A stretch of 36,279 nt of DNA from an uncultured Prevotella sp. (GCA_900553465.1 USDT01000028.1:1-36279); one strand, 5' to 3'. Shown: positions 22,914 through 32,871, counted from the stretch's first letter. Numbers and translations are program-made. The notes: generated by a model from the letters alone, not told the origin.

Positions 22914-25900
22914 ATGCGTAAAACACAACTTATTTTCGGGGCATTGATGATGCTCTCGTACCTTAATCCTGTCTGTGCGCAGACAACAACCCAAACTATG
23001 TACATTGATTTCGGAGAGCCGGACAACGATTCGCGCGGTCATCAGACAATAGGCGCGGACGCCAACGGACATTACTGGACTAATGTGAAAAGTTCGGGTA
23101 ACAATTATCTTTATCCCAACACTTCGTTCGACATTGTCAACTCGAATAACGAGCCGACCGGATACAATGTCTTCATAAACACGCGCTTTATGACCAACGG
23201 ACTGAACGGCGGAGGCGGTCTTATATCGCCGTCGGCCGGTCTGCTTGGCGACCTTGCTGTTGCTACAGCGACCGAGGATTACATATTCCTCGAGTCGTTC
23301 CAGAACTATAATTACATAACGTTCCGCGGTCTTGACAAGAACAAGGGCTACCGTTTCCACGCTTTCGGAAGCCGCAATACAGACGAAGTGCGCGCGGCGG
23401 AATATCTGTTCCTTGGTGAGAACAGTTGGAGCGGATATCACCAGATGTCCGGCGACGGCATAGGTGACGGCGGTTACAACGGCAACAACAATAAGATATT
23501 GGAGAGTGGAGTGGTGTTCCCCGATAAGGACGGAAACATAACCTTCACCATCATAAAGAAAAATATCAACGGCATGGTGCATGTCAACGCCATGAAGATA
23601 GAGGAAATAGACGGGCTGGAACGTCCTAACACCAATCTCCGTCTGGCGCAAAGCATGTATATAGACCTTGGTGAAACAGAGAACAACTCGCGCGGACACC
23701 AGACCGTGGGAGCCGACCGGAACGGCAACTATTGGAACAACCTCACTTCGGGAAGGGCGTCGAGCAACCAGATACCGAAGGGAACGAAACTCAGTCTTGT
23801 CAACTCCGACAATGCCGGAACAGGCATAACGGCCGAGACTCTGCAGATGATGGAGACAAACGGAGTGGATGCCGGAGGCGTGAACAATCCTACGGAGGAA
23901 AATCTCGGCGACCTTGCCATACAGACAGCTACCGAGGACTACGTGTGGGTGAACGACGACAACCAGCGTCAGATACGCTTCTCCGGACTCGACAAGAGCC
24001 GTTGCTACAAGTTCTATATATTCGGCAGCCGCATCGTTGACGAGACGACAGACCGCAACAGCATCTATACTGTAGACGGACAAAGCTCGTGGAGCACATG
24101 GCTCACCACAACAGGACGGACCATCGGAGGTTTCGACGCCAACGGAAAAGCCATACAGGGCAATGTGAGAAATGTGGCCGTGAGCGATTACATCTATCCC
24201 GACAAGGACGGAAACATACTCTTCACGTTCAAGCGGGAGAGAGGCATGGCTCATGTCAACATAATAAAGATAGAAGAATATGAGGGCGGAGAACGTCCGG
24301 ATGATCCGCGTGAATACAGGTCGATGGTCATTACGGGCACAGCGTCCGAAGACGGCAAGGATGTGGCCATGCGTGAGTTGCGTCAGGGAAGCGACCGCAC
24401 AGGAATATTCGAGGCATATCTGCGTCTGCAGCCGGGCACATACAGCATAAGCGCTGTCGATGTGAACGGTGAGAGAGTGACGCTCGGTGCAGGTGGTGCC
24501 GAAGGCAGTCTGGTAGAAGACGGAACACCTGTGGAAGTGACAGAGACACAGGTCGTACGCATGAGATACGACTCGCGTAAGAATGAGTTCAGCGTTACGC
24601 CGCTCGTACTTTATGTCAAGGGTAATATTGTTCCTGCCGGAACAACTATCGAATATGTTGGCAACGGCGTGTGGAGCCAGGAAGTGGATCTGAACGAAGG
24701 CTACGTTTATCTTTTCTCCGACAAGTATTTCTATTTTGCGTTCAACAACAGCGATGAATTGGCAGTCAAGCGTCTTTCGGGCAGCCGCACCAAAGTGGCT
24801 ATGCCGTCGGAGGGATACAACGTGGAGAACATACGCCTAAACCGTGGCACATACACCGTATCGCTCGACATGAACAATTATGAGTTCGGTCTCGATGCGC
24901 CGATCGACGAGTACAAGATATCGGTCTTCGGTTCGTCCGTAGCCAACGGACAGGGAGCGAGCGGCAATCATGGTTACGCCTATCTGTACGGAAACCTGAT
25001 GCGTAAACGCTATCAGACGAAACTGACCGACAATGATTTCGACATCTCCGGCATATCAATAGGCGGAAACACTACGAAGAACCTGCTCGACCGTTATGAC
25101 GAACTTATCCACGACTTCGGACGTTATGTCATCATCGGACTCTCCATGGGAAATGAAGGAATACACGAAGCTACAGACAAAGAGGCGCTCATGCAGCAGT
25201 TCAGCAACAACATGCAGACTATAATAAATAAGGTGCGCAGCGACGGAAAGATACCTGTTGTTATGAACAACTATACGCGTGGCGACTATACTCTGGAAGA
25301 CTATAAGTACATAAAACGCATGAATCTCATGATACATGAGTGGGATGTTCCTTCTGTCAATACGCTCGGAGCCATTGACGACGGTACCGGTAAGTGGGCC
25401 ACAGGTTATATGGCTGACAACGGTCACCCTACAACTGACGGCCACAACGAGTTCTTCTACGCCATGCAGCCATCGCTGTTCGATGCTCTTAAGGACGGAA
25501 AACCGCAGCCGGTGCGTGATATGAGCGGTGAGACAACACTTGCGGGTGGCGACGTAATAGAGTTCCGTGGCGAGAACATTCTGCATCCTTTCACCGTGAG
25601 CATCCGTTTCAAGGGTGGCAGTGCCGGTCGTCTCTTCACTGTGGAGAATACAGCCGGAAGCATCATTGGATATGTTGATATAACTGACGACGGCCGTGTG
25701 AGATACACATCATATAAGGGCAATAAGATAGAAAGCAATGTGTCTGTTGACGACGACGCATGGCACACCGTGACGATATCCCATTACTATGCCCAGAAGC
25801 GCATCATACTCTATGTGGACGACAGTCAGTCGGGCGAACTTGCCGAACGTCTAACTCCTGGCAAGATGACCATTGGCGACGCCTCAAGCGACGTAAGCCG

Positions 25901-26303
25901 TACGCTGAGCGAACTGTTCTTCTGGCGTTCGGCGTTCAATCCGGAGGAAGTGGAAGCACTTGTTAGCGGACGCATGCTCAAGTCGAGTCTTGAGATTTAC
26001 TCACCGCTCAACAATGTGGAGGCCGGTGAAATAGTCAATCTGGCACAAAGCAAGAATGCAGCAGTGTTTGTGGACAATACGTCATTGGGCATCGGAGGTG
26101 CGAGTTCTGACAACAACGGAGCACTCAGCATCAGTACGTCAGACCGCACTATAGTCCTTGCTGCAGCATCACCGGTGGATGTACGTGTGGCTACAGCGGA
26201 CGGCAAGAGCGTGTTTTCGGGCAGAGTGAATGGCCGCACCAATGTTTCCGGACTCGCACCAGGGATGTATATTGTTAACGACATGAAGGTAGTGCTCCGC
26301 TGA
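22914..26303 (+). CDS. Large exported SGNH-hydrolase / lectin-domain protein
   Basis: 1129 aa. A signal peptide (1-22, VCAQ) is followed by two tandem homologous modules of about 210 residues: 28-225 (MYIDFGEPDNDSRGHQTIGAD) and 250-455 (MYIDLGETENNSRGHQTVGAD, both quoted in part). A SusE/starch-binding-like beta module (about 468-560) comes next. An SGNH/GDSL-type hydrolase domain (about 665-865) has GSS (Ser674 or 675), GGN, GLSMGNEG and the DNGH dyad (Asp835, His838). A LamG/concanavalin-like domain (about 880-1020: FTVSIRFKG, HTVTISHYYAQKRIILYVDD) follows, and then a C-terminal beta module ending GMYIVNDMKVVLR that resembles a type IX secretion sorting tail. Probably a cell-surface esterase, for example deacetylating glycans. 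The second gene-length antisense frame is a shadow. Confidence 0.85.
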   Translation: MRKTQLIFGALMMLSYLNPVCAQTTTQTMYIDFGEPDNDSRGHQTIGADANGHYWTNVKSSGNNYLYPNTSFDIVNSNNEPTGYNVFINTRFMTNGLNGGGGLISPSAGLLGDLAVATATEDYIFLESFQNYNYITFRGLDKNKGYRFHAFGSRNTDEVRAAEYLFLGENSWSGYHQMSGDGIGDGGYNGNNNKILESGVVFPDKDGNITFTIIKKNINGMVHVNAMKIEEIDGLERPNTNLRLAQSMYIDLGETENNSRGHQTVGADRNGNYWNNLTSGRASSNQIPKGTKLSLVNSDNAGTGITAETLQMMETNGVDAGGVNNPTEENLGDLAIQTATEDYVWVNDDNQRQIRFSGLDKSRCYKFYIFGSRIVDETTDRNSIYTVDGQSSWSTWLTTTGRTIGGFDANGKAIQGNVRNVAVSDYIYPDKDGNILFTFKRERGMAHVNIIKIEEYEGGERPDDPREYRSMVITGTASEDGKDVAMRELRQGSDRTGIFEAYLRLQPGTYSISAVDVNGERVTLGAGGAEGSLVEDGTPVEVTETQVVRMRYDSRKNEFSVTPLVLYVKGNIVPAGTTIEYVGNGVWSQEVDLNEGYVYLFSDKYFYFAFNNSDELAVKRLSGSRTKVAMPSEGYNVENIRLNRGTYTVSLDMNNYEFGLDAPIDEYKISVFGSSVANGQGASGNHGYAYLYGNLMRKRYQTKLTDNDFDISGISIGGNTTKNLLDRYDELIHDFGRYVIIGLSMGNEGIHEATDKEALMQQFSNNMQTIINKVRSDGKIPVVMNNYTRGDYTLEDYKYIKRMNLMIHEWDVPSVNTLGAIDDGTGKWATGYMADNGHPTTDGHNEFFYAMQPSLFDALKDGKPQPVRDMSGETTLAGGDVIEFRGENILHPFTVSIRFKGGSAGRLFTVENTAGSIIGYVDITDDGRVRYTSYKGNKIESNVSVDDDAWHTVTISHYYAQKRIILYVDDSQSGELAERLTPGKMTIGDASSDVSRTLSELFFWRSAFNPEEVEALVSGRMLKSSLEIYSPLNNVEAGEIVNLAQSKNAAVFVDNTSLGIGGASSDNNGALSISTSDRTIVLAAASPVDVRVATADGKSVFSGRVNGRTNVSGLAPGMYIVNDMKVVLR

Positions 26304-26373
26304 TTTCCTCCGTACGGTGTCGGCAGACAGTACCTTCCGTACACAGCGGATGATATATTAGATATAAAGATAA

Positions 26374-26413
26374 ATGTCCCCAGCAGTCATAAGTATTGCC
26401 GGGGACATTTGTG
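26374..26413 (+). terminator. Terminator after the SGNH protein gene
   Basis: ATGTCCCC (26374-26381) pairs with GGGGACAT (26401-26408) and is followed by TTGTGTT. The rest of 26304-26638 is AT-rich intergenic sequence holding the next promoter. Confidence 0.7.
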
Positions 26414-26542
26414 TTATCCTCTTTTCCTTCCCGGCTTTCTGCACAATGTGCGCCTATTTCTCTCTACTCCCTTTACATACAGTGTGTAGTACGTTTTGCC
26501 ATTTATATTATTTTTTGAATTAAAATGTATTTTTATAGCATT

Positions 26543-26550
26543 TATATTTG
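26543..26550 (+). promoter_or_regulatory. Probable -7 box of the ompA-like gene
   Basis: TATATTTG; TTTG at 26514-26517 is the nearest -33 but the 25-base spacer is long. The leader would be about 80 bases, AT-rich. Confidence 0.4.
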
Positions 26551-26638
26551 GAGTGTATTTATTATTTTCGTTTCTTTGTGATGTAAAGACTTTTTACAGA
26601 TAGTATTTATTTGTATATTAATTTAAATTATTACAGAG

Positions 26639-27808
26639 ATGAAAAGATTTGGTTTATTGGCAGCGATTATTGCAATGGCAATGTCGGTTTCTGCCCAGAC
26701 AGTAACAGAAAGCAAGACATTCGACAACTTCTATATCGGCGTTAACGGTGGTGTTGCAACAGCAACAAAGGGACATGGATGGCTCAAGAACCTCCAGCCT
26801 AATGCAGGTATCCGCATCGGCCGCAACTTCACTCCGGTATTCGGAATGGCTGTCGAGAGCAATGCTTACTTCAAGAACACCAACGGTTATACAACAGGAA
26901 CCGTAGTAAATGCACTCAACACATCGCTCCTCGGAACAGTGAACCTCACAAACTGGTTCGGCGGATACAAGGGCGAACCGCGCCTCTTTGAGGTTTCGGC
27001 AGTTTACGGCCTTGGCTGGGGACACGTGTTCGGCACACCTACGAAGGAATACAAGACCGACATGCTCACATCTAAAGTGGGTGTTGACCTTGCCTTCAAC
27101 TTCGGTTCGGACAAGCAGTGGCAGTTCTATCTCGAGCCGGCCATCATCTATGCGCTCAACGGTAACGGCTATCAGGGCGTGAAATATGATGTCAATCGTT
27201 CGGCAGTACAGCTCAATGCCGGTATTGTATACAAGTTCAAGAATTCCAACGGAACTCACAACTTCAAGATTGCCGAGCTGCGCGACCAGTCTGAGATCGA
27301 CGCTCTCAATGCACAGGTGAACAGTCTGCGTGGCGAGCTTAGCGGCAAGGATTCTGAGCTGGATGCTAAGAATGCAGAACTGGATGCTAAGAATCGCAGA
27401 ATTGCAGACCTCGAGAAAGCTCTGCAGGAGTGCAAGGACAGCAAACAGCCTGTATACGTAAGACCTGTAACGGCTACCAATCTGCAGCCTACAGTGCTCT
27501 TCCGTCAGGGCAAGAGCGTCATCGATCCGGCACAGTACGCACCGATAGAGCTCATCGCAACCTACATGAAGAATCATCCGGAAGCAAAGGTTGAAATCAA
27601 GGGTTACGCTTCACCGGAAGGCTCTGCAGAGATCAATCAGAAGCTGTCTGAAGCTCGTGCAGAGGCTGTGAAGAACGCTCTCGTTAAGAAGTATAAGATC
27701 TCGGCAAACCGCCTCACCACAAAGGGTATGGGCGCTACCGACAAGCTGTTCGAGCAGGTAGAGTTCAACCGCGTGGCAACATTCAACGACAACACCAAGG
27801 GTGAGTGA
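26639..27808 (+). CDS. OmpA-family outer-membrane protein
   Basis: 389 aa. A signal peptide (RFGLLAAIIAMAMSVSAQ) precedes an N-terminal eight-stranded-barrel-like region (about 25-205), a coiled-coil linker with heptads (about 218-265, including the duplicated ELDAKN unit), and a C-terminal OmpA peptidoglycan-binding domain (about 282-385) with GYASPEGSAEINQKLSEARA and the usual Asp/Arg binding area (SEARAEAVKNAL). It likely anchors the outer membrane to peptidoglycan, as an abundant structural protein. Single gene with its own terminator. Confidence 0.93.
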   Translation: MKRFGLLAAIIAMAMSVSAQTVTESKTFDNFYIGVNGGVATATKGHGWLKNLQPNAGIRIGRNFTPVFGMAVESNAYFKNTNGYTTGTVVNALNTSLLGTVNLTNWFGGYKGEPRLFEVSAVYGLGWGHVFGTPTKEYKTDMLTSKVGVDLAFNFGSDKQWQFYLEPAIIYALNGNGYQGVKYDVNRSAVQLNAGIVYKFKNSNGTHNFKIAELRDQSEIDALNAQVNSLRGELSGKDSELDAKNAELDAKNRRIADLEKALQECKDSKQPVYVRPVTATNLQPTVLFRQGKSVIDPAQYAPIELIATYMKNHPEAKVEIKGYASPEGSAEINQKLSEARAEAVKNALVKKYKISANRLTTKGMGATDKLFEQVEFNRVATFNDNTKGE

Positions 27809-27830
27809 TTGTTGATGTGAATAATGACAT

Positions 27831-27861
27831 TCCCCGGTGCCTCAGGCATCGGGGATTTTTG
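27831..27861 (+). terminator. Terminator of the ompA-like gene
   Basis: TCCCCGGTGCC pairs with GGCATCGGGGA around TCA, followed by TTTTTG. Textbook form. Confidence 0.9.
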
Positions 27862-28216
27862 TTTCTATGAGGCTGCGGCAGTTTACGATGACGGTAGAGT
27901 GGATGTGTTATATGACGTACACGGCGGACGCGTATGGAGGTATCGGAGATGTGAATATGTATTCTCCGTAATTCAGGACAGGATTTTCCGTATTATTGTA
28001 AGGAATGTGTGAAGTGCTTGTTTTTGGTGAATGTCTGACAGACAGCCGTTTGGTTCAATCTCTCAAAACTCGCTTGTTTGCGGTCGTATAGCATTTTGTA
28101 TGTGTAGAGACGGTTCCCGTTGAGTTGAGGATGTATAAATATTCAAACGGCGACGGGCGCTCTGCATATTTACGCAAGGCGCCCGTCGTAGAAAAACAGA
28201 GTCACGTAACCGGTCT
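27862..28216. other. Intergenic region between convergent genes, with a GC hairpin
   Basis: No gene is supported. A 10-bp perfect stem, CGACGGGCGC (28151-28160) with GCGCCCGTCG (28179-28188), lies 29 bases past the stop of the minus-strand glycosidase-like gene and probably helps end its transcript. TATAAATATTCA just outside and TGCATATTTACG in the loop resemble the halves of the 13885-13914 palindrome. Confidence 0.6.
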
Positions 28217-29884
28217 TCAGTGCGTGGTGATGTGGCGTCGGATGATGAAATGACCCAGTCGGTGGCTTACTCCTTTGCGGCCGAGTGAGCGCAACACGTA
28301 CATTCCTTCTGGCAGACGGCTCACGTCGGTAGTGCTGCCTTTGTATGGACGTGTGGCCACGATGTGGCCTTGGAGTGTCTCAATGGTAATGAATGATGCG
28401 TCGAGCACATTACTCTTTTCGGGTAAACGGAGAGTCTTTCCGTCACACTTTAGCAGTCCGTCGGGCAGTTTTGTTGCCGGCGCTGTGATCTGTAAGTGTT
28501 TCTCCTGCAGCGGTTTACTTTCGTTGCCATAGCGGTTGAGTGCTGTCACCGCGTAATAGCGTGAAGGGTCGCGTGGTATGATGATGCTTGTCTTCTGCAG
28601 TCTTGTCATCATCAGATTGCATGCGTCATCGGTATTGACCGGATATTCGCGCGAACAATATACGTTGTACATTATCTTCGTAGTGTCTTTGTCCACCGGT
28701 CTCCACGATAGTATCTCCACGTCTCCTGAGTGCTTTTTGCGGTTTAGGGTAGACGGTGTTACAGGGATGGTTGTGCTCTCCCATGTCATTGGTGGTATGA
28801 GGGCAGGGTGGCGGTTGAATGTCTCTTTGGCGAAGTCGTAGATGCCTTTCACGTTGTCAGTGAAGAATTTGCTGCGGAAGTAGGCATGTCCCATGTCATA
28901 ATGGCGCAGGGTGAGCATCTCGCGTGTGATGTCTGAGAGCGGCCAATCTTTCTCACCGGGCGACATGAAGTAGATGCCCAGTCCGGGTGCCACGATGCGT
29001 CCGTAGCTCTGTTCGCTCCAGTCGAGGGCAAAAGGATAGAACTGGTTGCCGCGGAAATACATCATGGGGAAAAGCGCATCCATAAGTCCGTCGCGCAGCC
29101 ATGCCTGTGCGTCCTGGCATACACGTTCGTAGGCATTCCATCCATAGCTGCTGAAGCGGCTCAGATCCTTGTATTTCCCAATCGGCGAGCAGCTCATTTT
29201 TACCCACGGTTTTATCGATTTCACCCTGTGGCTTATGGTTCTTACAATGTTTGTGATGTTGGCACGTCCCTGTCTGCGCGACACTTTCATAGGCCACGTT
29301 TCGTGATAGCGTATGTAGTCGAGGTGTATTCCGTCCACATCGTAGTTGCCTGTTATTTCGGCGCAGAGGTCAGCCAGATATTCGGCGGTCTGTGGTTTTT
29401 CCGGATCCATATAGCCTTCGGCACCTATTTTCTTTACGAGTCCGGGATGGCGTTTGCGCAGCCTTGCGCATCCGGTGGCATTCCATTTGCCTACGGGAAT
29501 GGCTACGACCCATGCGTGGAGCTCCATGCCACGGCGATGGCATTCGTCTATGGCGAACTTCAGCGCGTCGTAGCCGGGACTTTTGCCAGGCTTGCCCGAC
29601 AGACATCCGTCCCACGGTTCGTATTCTGAGGGATAAATGGTTGTGGCTCTGATGCGTGTCTGCAGCAGTACTGTGTTGATATTGGCACGCTGCAGGCGGT
29701 CGAGAATGGTGCGCAACTCGTCCTTCTGCCGTTCTATGGAATAGTTGGAACTGGCATAGCTGTGAGGCCAGTCTATGCCTCCGATTGTTGTGAGCCATAC
29801 GGCTCTTACTTCGTATTTGGGTTGTGCGGCGAGCGTGAGAGCTGCCGTAAGTATTGTCAACAGAAAGGTGATTCGTCTGATCAT
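28217..29884 (-). CDS. GHL10 / DUF187-type exported glycoside hydrolase-like protein
   Basis: 555 aa. A signal peptide (ITFLLTILTAALTLAAQ) precedes the glycosyl-hydrolase-like 10 barrel (about 25-340): VRAVWLTTIGGIDWP, ANINTVLLQTRIRATTIYPSEYEPW, GMELHAWV, the active-site-like strand DGIHLDYIRYH, and MDALFPMMYF. A fibronectin-III-like region follows (about 370-460), then a small C-terminal beta module. Relatives such as YngK and DigH act on peptidoglycan-derived or other glycans; DigH cleaves denuded glycan strands. The single catalytic Asp in LDYIRY is present. Activity is inferred. Its promoter is divergent from the next operon. Confidence 0.88.
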   Translation of the reverse strand: MIRRITFLLTILTAALTLAAQPKYEVRAVWLTTIGGIDWPHSYASSNYSIERQKDELRTILDRLQRANINTVLLQTRIRATTIYPSEYEPWDGCLSGKPGKSPGYDALKFAIDECHRRGMELHAWVVAIPVGKWNATGCARLRKRHPGLVKKIGAEGYMDPEKPQTAEYLADLCAEITGNYDVDGIHLDYIRYHETWPMKVSRRQGRANITNIVRTISHRVKSIKPWVKMSCSPIGKYKDLSRFSSYGWNAYERVCQDAQAWLRDGLMDALFPMMYFRGNQFYPFALDWSEQSYGRIVAPGLGIYFMSPGEKDWPLSDITREMLTLRHYDMGHAYFRSKFFTDNVKGIYDFAKETFNRHPALIPPMTWESTTIPVTPSTLNRKKHSGDVEILSWRPVDKDTTKIMYNVYCSREYPVNTDDACNLMMTRLQKTSIIIPRDPSRYYAVTALNRYGNESKPLQEKHLQITAPATKLPDGLLKCDGKTLRLPEKSNVLDASFITIETLQGHIVATRPYKGSTTDVSRLPEGMYVLRSLGRKGVSHRLGHFIIRRHITTH

Positions 29885-29972
29885 CTGGTGTGGATATTAA
29901 ACATATAAAGCGTTGTTGCAGCAGTCGCATGCCCGTGTGGCGGCGTCTGTGCATGATGTTTTAAATATCGAA

Positions 29973-30003
29973 CAAAGATAATGATATTTTTCGGTTTCTC
30001 AAA
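29973..30003 (-). promoter_or_regulatory. Promoter of the GHL10 gene
   Basis: On the minus strand TTTG (30003-30000), 19 bases, TATCTTTG (29980-29973): a full consensus match. Leader about 80 bases. Confidence 0.75.
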
Positions 30004-30012
30004 TATATTGTG

Positions 30013-30020
30013 TATTTTTG
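30013..30020 (+). promoter_or_regulatory. -7 box of the omp-recR operon
   Basis: TATTTTTG, 10 bases beyond the -33 of the divergent promoter, so the two promoters overlap. The -33 is poor. Leader about 105 bases. Confidence 0.5.
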
Positions 30021-30132
30021 CAGCGTAATGGCGTCTTTCCGCAGAGGGGTGTTTCTGTCGGAAGTCGCGTATGGTTTGCCTTACACCTTGTGGGTATTCC
30101 TCATGTTTATTAATAATGTTATTTTTATTATT

Positions 30133-30630
30133 ATGAGAAAGAAAGTGATTGCGATGATTGCGGCTCTTTTCATGGCCGTGACGGCAAATGCTCAGTTCGA
30201 GCAGGGTAAAGTTTATCTCGGTGGTTCGCTCACCGGACTCAACCTCAAATATTCGGGTATCGACGATCTGAGCCTCGGATTGCAGGCACAGGCAGGATAT
30301 ATGTTTGACGACAACCTGATGATGCTCGGACAGGTGGCTTATGACCATAAGGGAGGAGACCTGAAGGAGAACCTCGTCAGCCTTGGTGTGGGCGGCCGTT
30401 ACTATATAGAACAGAACGGAATATATCTCGGTGTGAACTGCAAGTACATACATGGCGAACACGGTTACAATGATGTTATGCCTGGTGTAGAAGTGGGTTA
30501 TTCGTTCTTCCTGAGCCGTACGGTGACAGTTGAGCCTGCCATCTATTATGACCAGTCATTTAAAAAGCACAGCGATTTCTCCACAATCGGTCTGAAGATA
30601 GGCTTGGGCGTATATCTTTTCACAGACTGA
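30133..30630 (+). CDS. Small outer-membrane beta-barrel protein (OmpX-like)
   Basis: 165 aa starting [20 protein letters not shown], a clear signal peptide. The open frame extends upstream to 30010 but that part crosses the promoter, so 30133 is the true start. The mature part is a small porin-like barrel of alternating strands ([42 protein letters not shown], each quoted in part) ending in an aromatic-containing last strand (GLGVYLFTD). Such proteins are common outer-membrane components of unknown role. recR starts 3 bases after its stop. Confidence 0.88.
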   Translation: MRKKVIAMIAALFMAVTANAQFEQGKVYLGGSLTGLNLKYSGIDDLSLGLQAQAGYMFDDNLMMLGQVAYDHKGGDLKENLVSLGVGGRYYIEQNGIYLGVNCKYIHGEHGYNDVMPGVEVGYSFFLSRTVTVEPAIYYDQSFKKHSDFSTIGLKIGLGVYLFTD

Positions 30631-30632
30631 TA

Positions 30633-31247
30633 ATGGACAGCTCTTACCCGTCTCAGCTTCTTGACAAGGCTGTGGGAGAACTGGCAAAGCTGCCGGGCGT
30701 AGGACGAAAGACAGCCCTGCGGCTTGCCCTGTATATGCTCAGACAGACCGAGGAGGATGTTGACAAACTGGCCTCGTCGCTCTCGGAGCTGAGACATGAC
30801 ATAAAATATTGCCGTATTTGCCACAACATCAGCGATGAGGACGTGTGTCCGATATGTTCGGACAAGCGTCGCGATTCGTCCACAGTGTGTGTGGTGGAGA
30901 ACATACGCGACGTGATGGCGGTGGAGAATACCCAGCAGTATGGCGGCCTCTATCATGTGCTCGGTGGTATAATATCGCCGATGGACGGTATAGGGCCGGC
31001 TGATTTGGAGATAGATTCGCTTGTGGAACGCGTGAAGGCAGGCGGAGTGAAAGAGGTTATTCTTGCCCTCAGCTCAACTATGGAGGGCGATACCACCAAC
31101 TTCTATATATCCCGCAAACTTGCCGGCGAGAATGTGAGAGTTAGTGTTATCGCACGCGGCATTTCCGTGGGTGATGAACTTGAATATACGGATGAGGTGA
31201 CACTCGGAAGGGCAATCCTCAACCGCACAGTAGTAAACGAAAAATGA
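30633..31247 (+). CDS. recR: Recombination mediator RecR
   Basis: 204 aa. Works with RecF/RecO to load RecA at gaps. The N-terminal helix-hairpin-helix ([13 protein letters not shown]), the zinc finger [16 protein letters not shown], and the Toprim domain ([14 protein letters not shown] ... [12 protein letters not shown]) are all present. Normal length. Operon position between a membrane barrel gene and a small membrane protein; ATGA overlap with the next gene. Confidence 0.97.
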   Translation: MDSSYPSQLLDKAVGELAKLPGVGRKTALRLALYMLRQTEEDVDKLASSLSELRHDIKYCRICHNISDEDVCPICSDKRRDSSTVCVVENIRDVMAVENTQQYGGLYHVLGGIISPMDGIGPADLEIDSLVERVKAGGVKEVILALSSTMEGDTTNFYISRKLAGENVRVSVIARGISVGDELEYTDEVTLGRAILNRTVVNEK

Positions 31248-31666
31248 AACATACGCAAAGACTTCTGATGACCATTTTTCTCACGGCAATTGCCCTGGGA
31301 CTTGTCATAGTGACACTCTTTGAGACTGATGTGCTGCCTTGCGGCATAATGACATCAGAAGACAAAAGCACGGAGTTTGTGGCGGCATTCGTAATGGAAC
31401 TGCTCACCATCTGTATCATACCGGTGGCTATGCGTCTCTTCCGTTTCAAACGCATCGGCGACAGGCTGACATCTGCCGAGGCATTGAAGGTATGGGGAAT
31501 GACACGGCTTCTCATGCTGTGTGTGCCGATGATTGTCAACACAGTGCTTTATTATGTGTTTATGAATGTAGCTTTCGGATATATGGGCATAATTCTTTTC
31601 CTGTGCCTGTTTTTTGTCATGCCGACCATGGATCGTTGCCTGTCGGAGATAAAAGAGGAAGCATAA
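31244..31666 (+). CDS. Small integral membrane protein of unknown function
   Basis: 140 aa with four hydrophobic segments (about 8-28, 46-66, 85-108, 112-130) and charged loops. No catalytic motif is visible. It begins by ATGA overlap with recR and sits before a glycosyltransferase gene, an arrangement I believe is common in Bacteroidales. Function not recognised. Confidence 0.8.
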   Translation: MKHTQRLLMTIFLTAIALGLVIVTLFETDVLPCGIMTSEDKSTEFVAAFVMELLTICIIPVAMRLFRFKRIGDRLTSAEALKVWGMTRLLMLCVPMIVNTVLYYVFMNVAFGYMGIILFLCLFFVMPTMDRCLSEIKEEA

Positions 31667-31680
31667 AATAGTTTGATGTA

Positions 31681-32871
31681 TTGAAACTATCTGTAATAAT
31701 AGTCAATTACAACGTAAAGTTTTATCTCGAACAGTGCCTGCATTCGCTCCAGAGGGCGACAAAAGGCATCGAATGCGAGATTTATGTTGTGGACAATCAT
31801 TCGCGTGACGGTTCGGTGGATTATCTGTCATGCCGTTTCCCGAAGATCAAGATGATAAGCAGCAACCGAAATCTCGGTTTTGCGCGTGCCAACAATCTGG
31901 CCATCAGACGCAGTTTCGGAGAATATGTGCTGCTACTCAATCCTGATACTATAGTTGGCGAACACACCATTGCGGACGTTATTGACTTCATGCAGGAACA
32001 TCCGCAGGCCGGTGCAGTTGGTGTGAGAATGTCGCAGTGCAATGGTGCTGACGCAATGGAGTCAAGACGCGGTGTACCCACACCGATGACGGCTTTCTAC
32101 AAGATGTCGGGTCTTTGTGCGCGTTTTCCGAAAAGCAAACGCTTTGCACATTATTACATGAGTTATCTGCCGTGGGACCAGCCAGGGCGCATCGAAGTCG
32201 TGAGCGGCGCTTTCTGTATGCTCAGACGATCAGCCATAGACAAGGTGGGTTTGCTCGATGAGGACTTTTTCATGTACGGTGAGGACATAGACTTGTCGTT
32301 CAGACTTATAAAAGGAGGATTCGAGAACTGGTATGTTCCTTCGCGCATACTGCATTACAAGGGAGAGAGCACACAGAAGTCATCCTTCCGTTATGTACAT
32401 GTGTTCTATGGAGCGATGCTGATATTCCTGAGCAAGCATTACGGCAATATGGGATTGTTGCTGAGTCTGCCGGTGAAATTCGCCATATACGCGAAGGCTC
32501 TGGTGGAGCTTGGACGCATGCAGATTCGCCGTCTTAGGAAAAGTCTCGGCTTTTTCGTTGTCAGCAACAGGAAGGATCCGTCGTATGTGTTTGTCGGTTC
32601 GCGCAAGGCTATTGCACAATGCCGAAATATCGCACGCAGGAAAGGTCTTGAGGCAGTGTTCTATGAGCGCAATGCGGAAGACAATCCGGAGGGACATCTC
32701 GGACTGGAATTGCCGAAAAACAACATCGTATATGTAGTATATGACGTTGAGGCTTATTCGTATGATGACATTCTGAAGATATTTGCAAAGGGTGTGGCCG
32801 ACAATGTGTATATAGGAACATACAACAGCCGGACCCGCATAATAATAACTCCTGAAGAAATATTCAAATGA
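31681..32871 (+). CDS. Family 2 glycosyltransferase
   Basis: 396 aa, TTG start (31681); no in-frame ATG is suitable, and the frame begins MKLSVIIVNYN, typical of GT2. GT-A motifs: VVDNHSRDGS, NLGFARANN, LLLNPDT (the DxD-equivalent), GAFCMLRRSAIDKVG, and GEDIDLSFRL with the catalytic acid. A C-terminal part of about 110 residues (from about 287, KDPSYVFVG) has no recognised domain and includes a short hydrophobic stretch. Likely adds a sugar to a surface polysaccharide or lipid-linked glycan; acceptor unknown. Confidence 0.9.
   Translation: MKLSVIIVNYNVKFYLEQCLHSLQRATKGIECEIYVVDNHSRDGSVDYLSCRFPKIKMISSNRNLGFARANNLAIRRSFGEYVLLLNPDTIVGEHTIADVIDFMQEHPQAGAVGVRMSQCNGADAMESRRGVPTPMTAFYKMSGLCARFPKSKRFAHYYMSYLPWDQPGRIEVVSGAFCMLRRSAIDKVGLLDEDFFMYGEDIDLSFRLIKGGFENWYVPSRILHYKGESTQKSSFRYVHVFYGAMLIFLSKHYGNMGLLLSLPVKFAIYAKALVELGRMQIRRLRKSLGFFVVSNRKDPSYVFVGSRKAIAQCRNIARRKGLEAVFYERNAEDNPEGHLGLELPKNNIVYVVYDVEAYSYDDILKIFAKGVADNVYIGTYNSRTRIIITPEEIFK

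Noticed and set aside
22908..24254. 448-codon minus-strand ORF opposite the large exported protein
   Set aside because: Antisense shadow created by codon bias; the plus strand carries a signal peptide, repeats and domains with a good promoter.
27310..27400. Short direct repeat in the OmpA-like gene
   Set aside because: It is the duplicated ELDAKN heptad unit of the coiled-coil linker, explained by the protein.
26654..27577. 307-codon minus-strand ORF opposite the OmpA-like gene
   Set aside because: Antisense shadow of a strongly codon-biased gene.
30010..30132. N-terminal extension of the small beta-barrel protein
   Set aside because: It crosses the promoter and would bury the signal peptide that begins at 30133.
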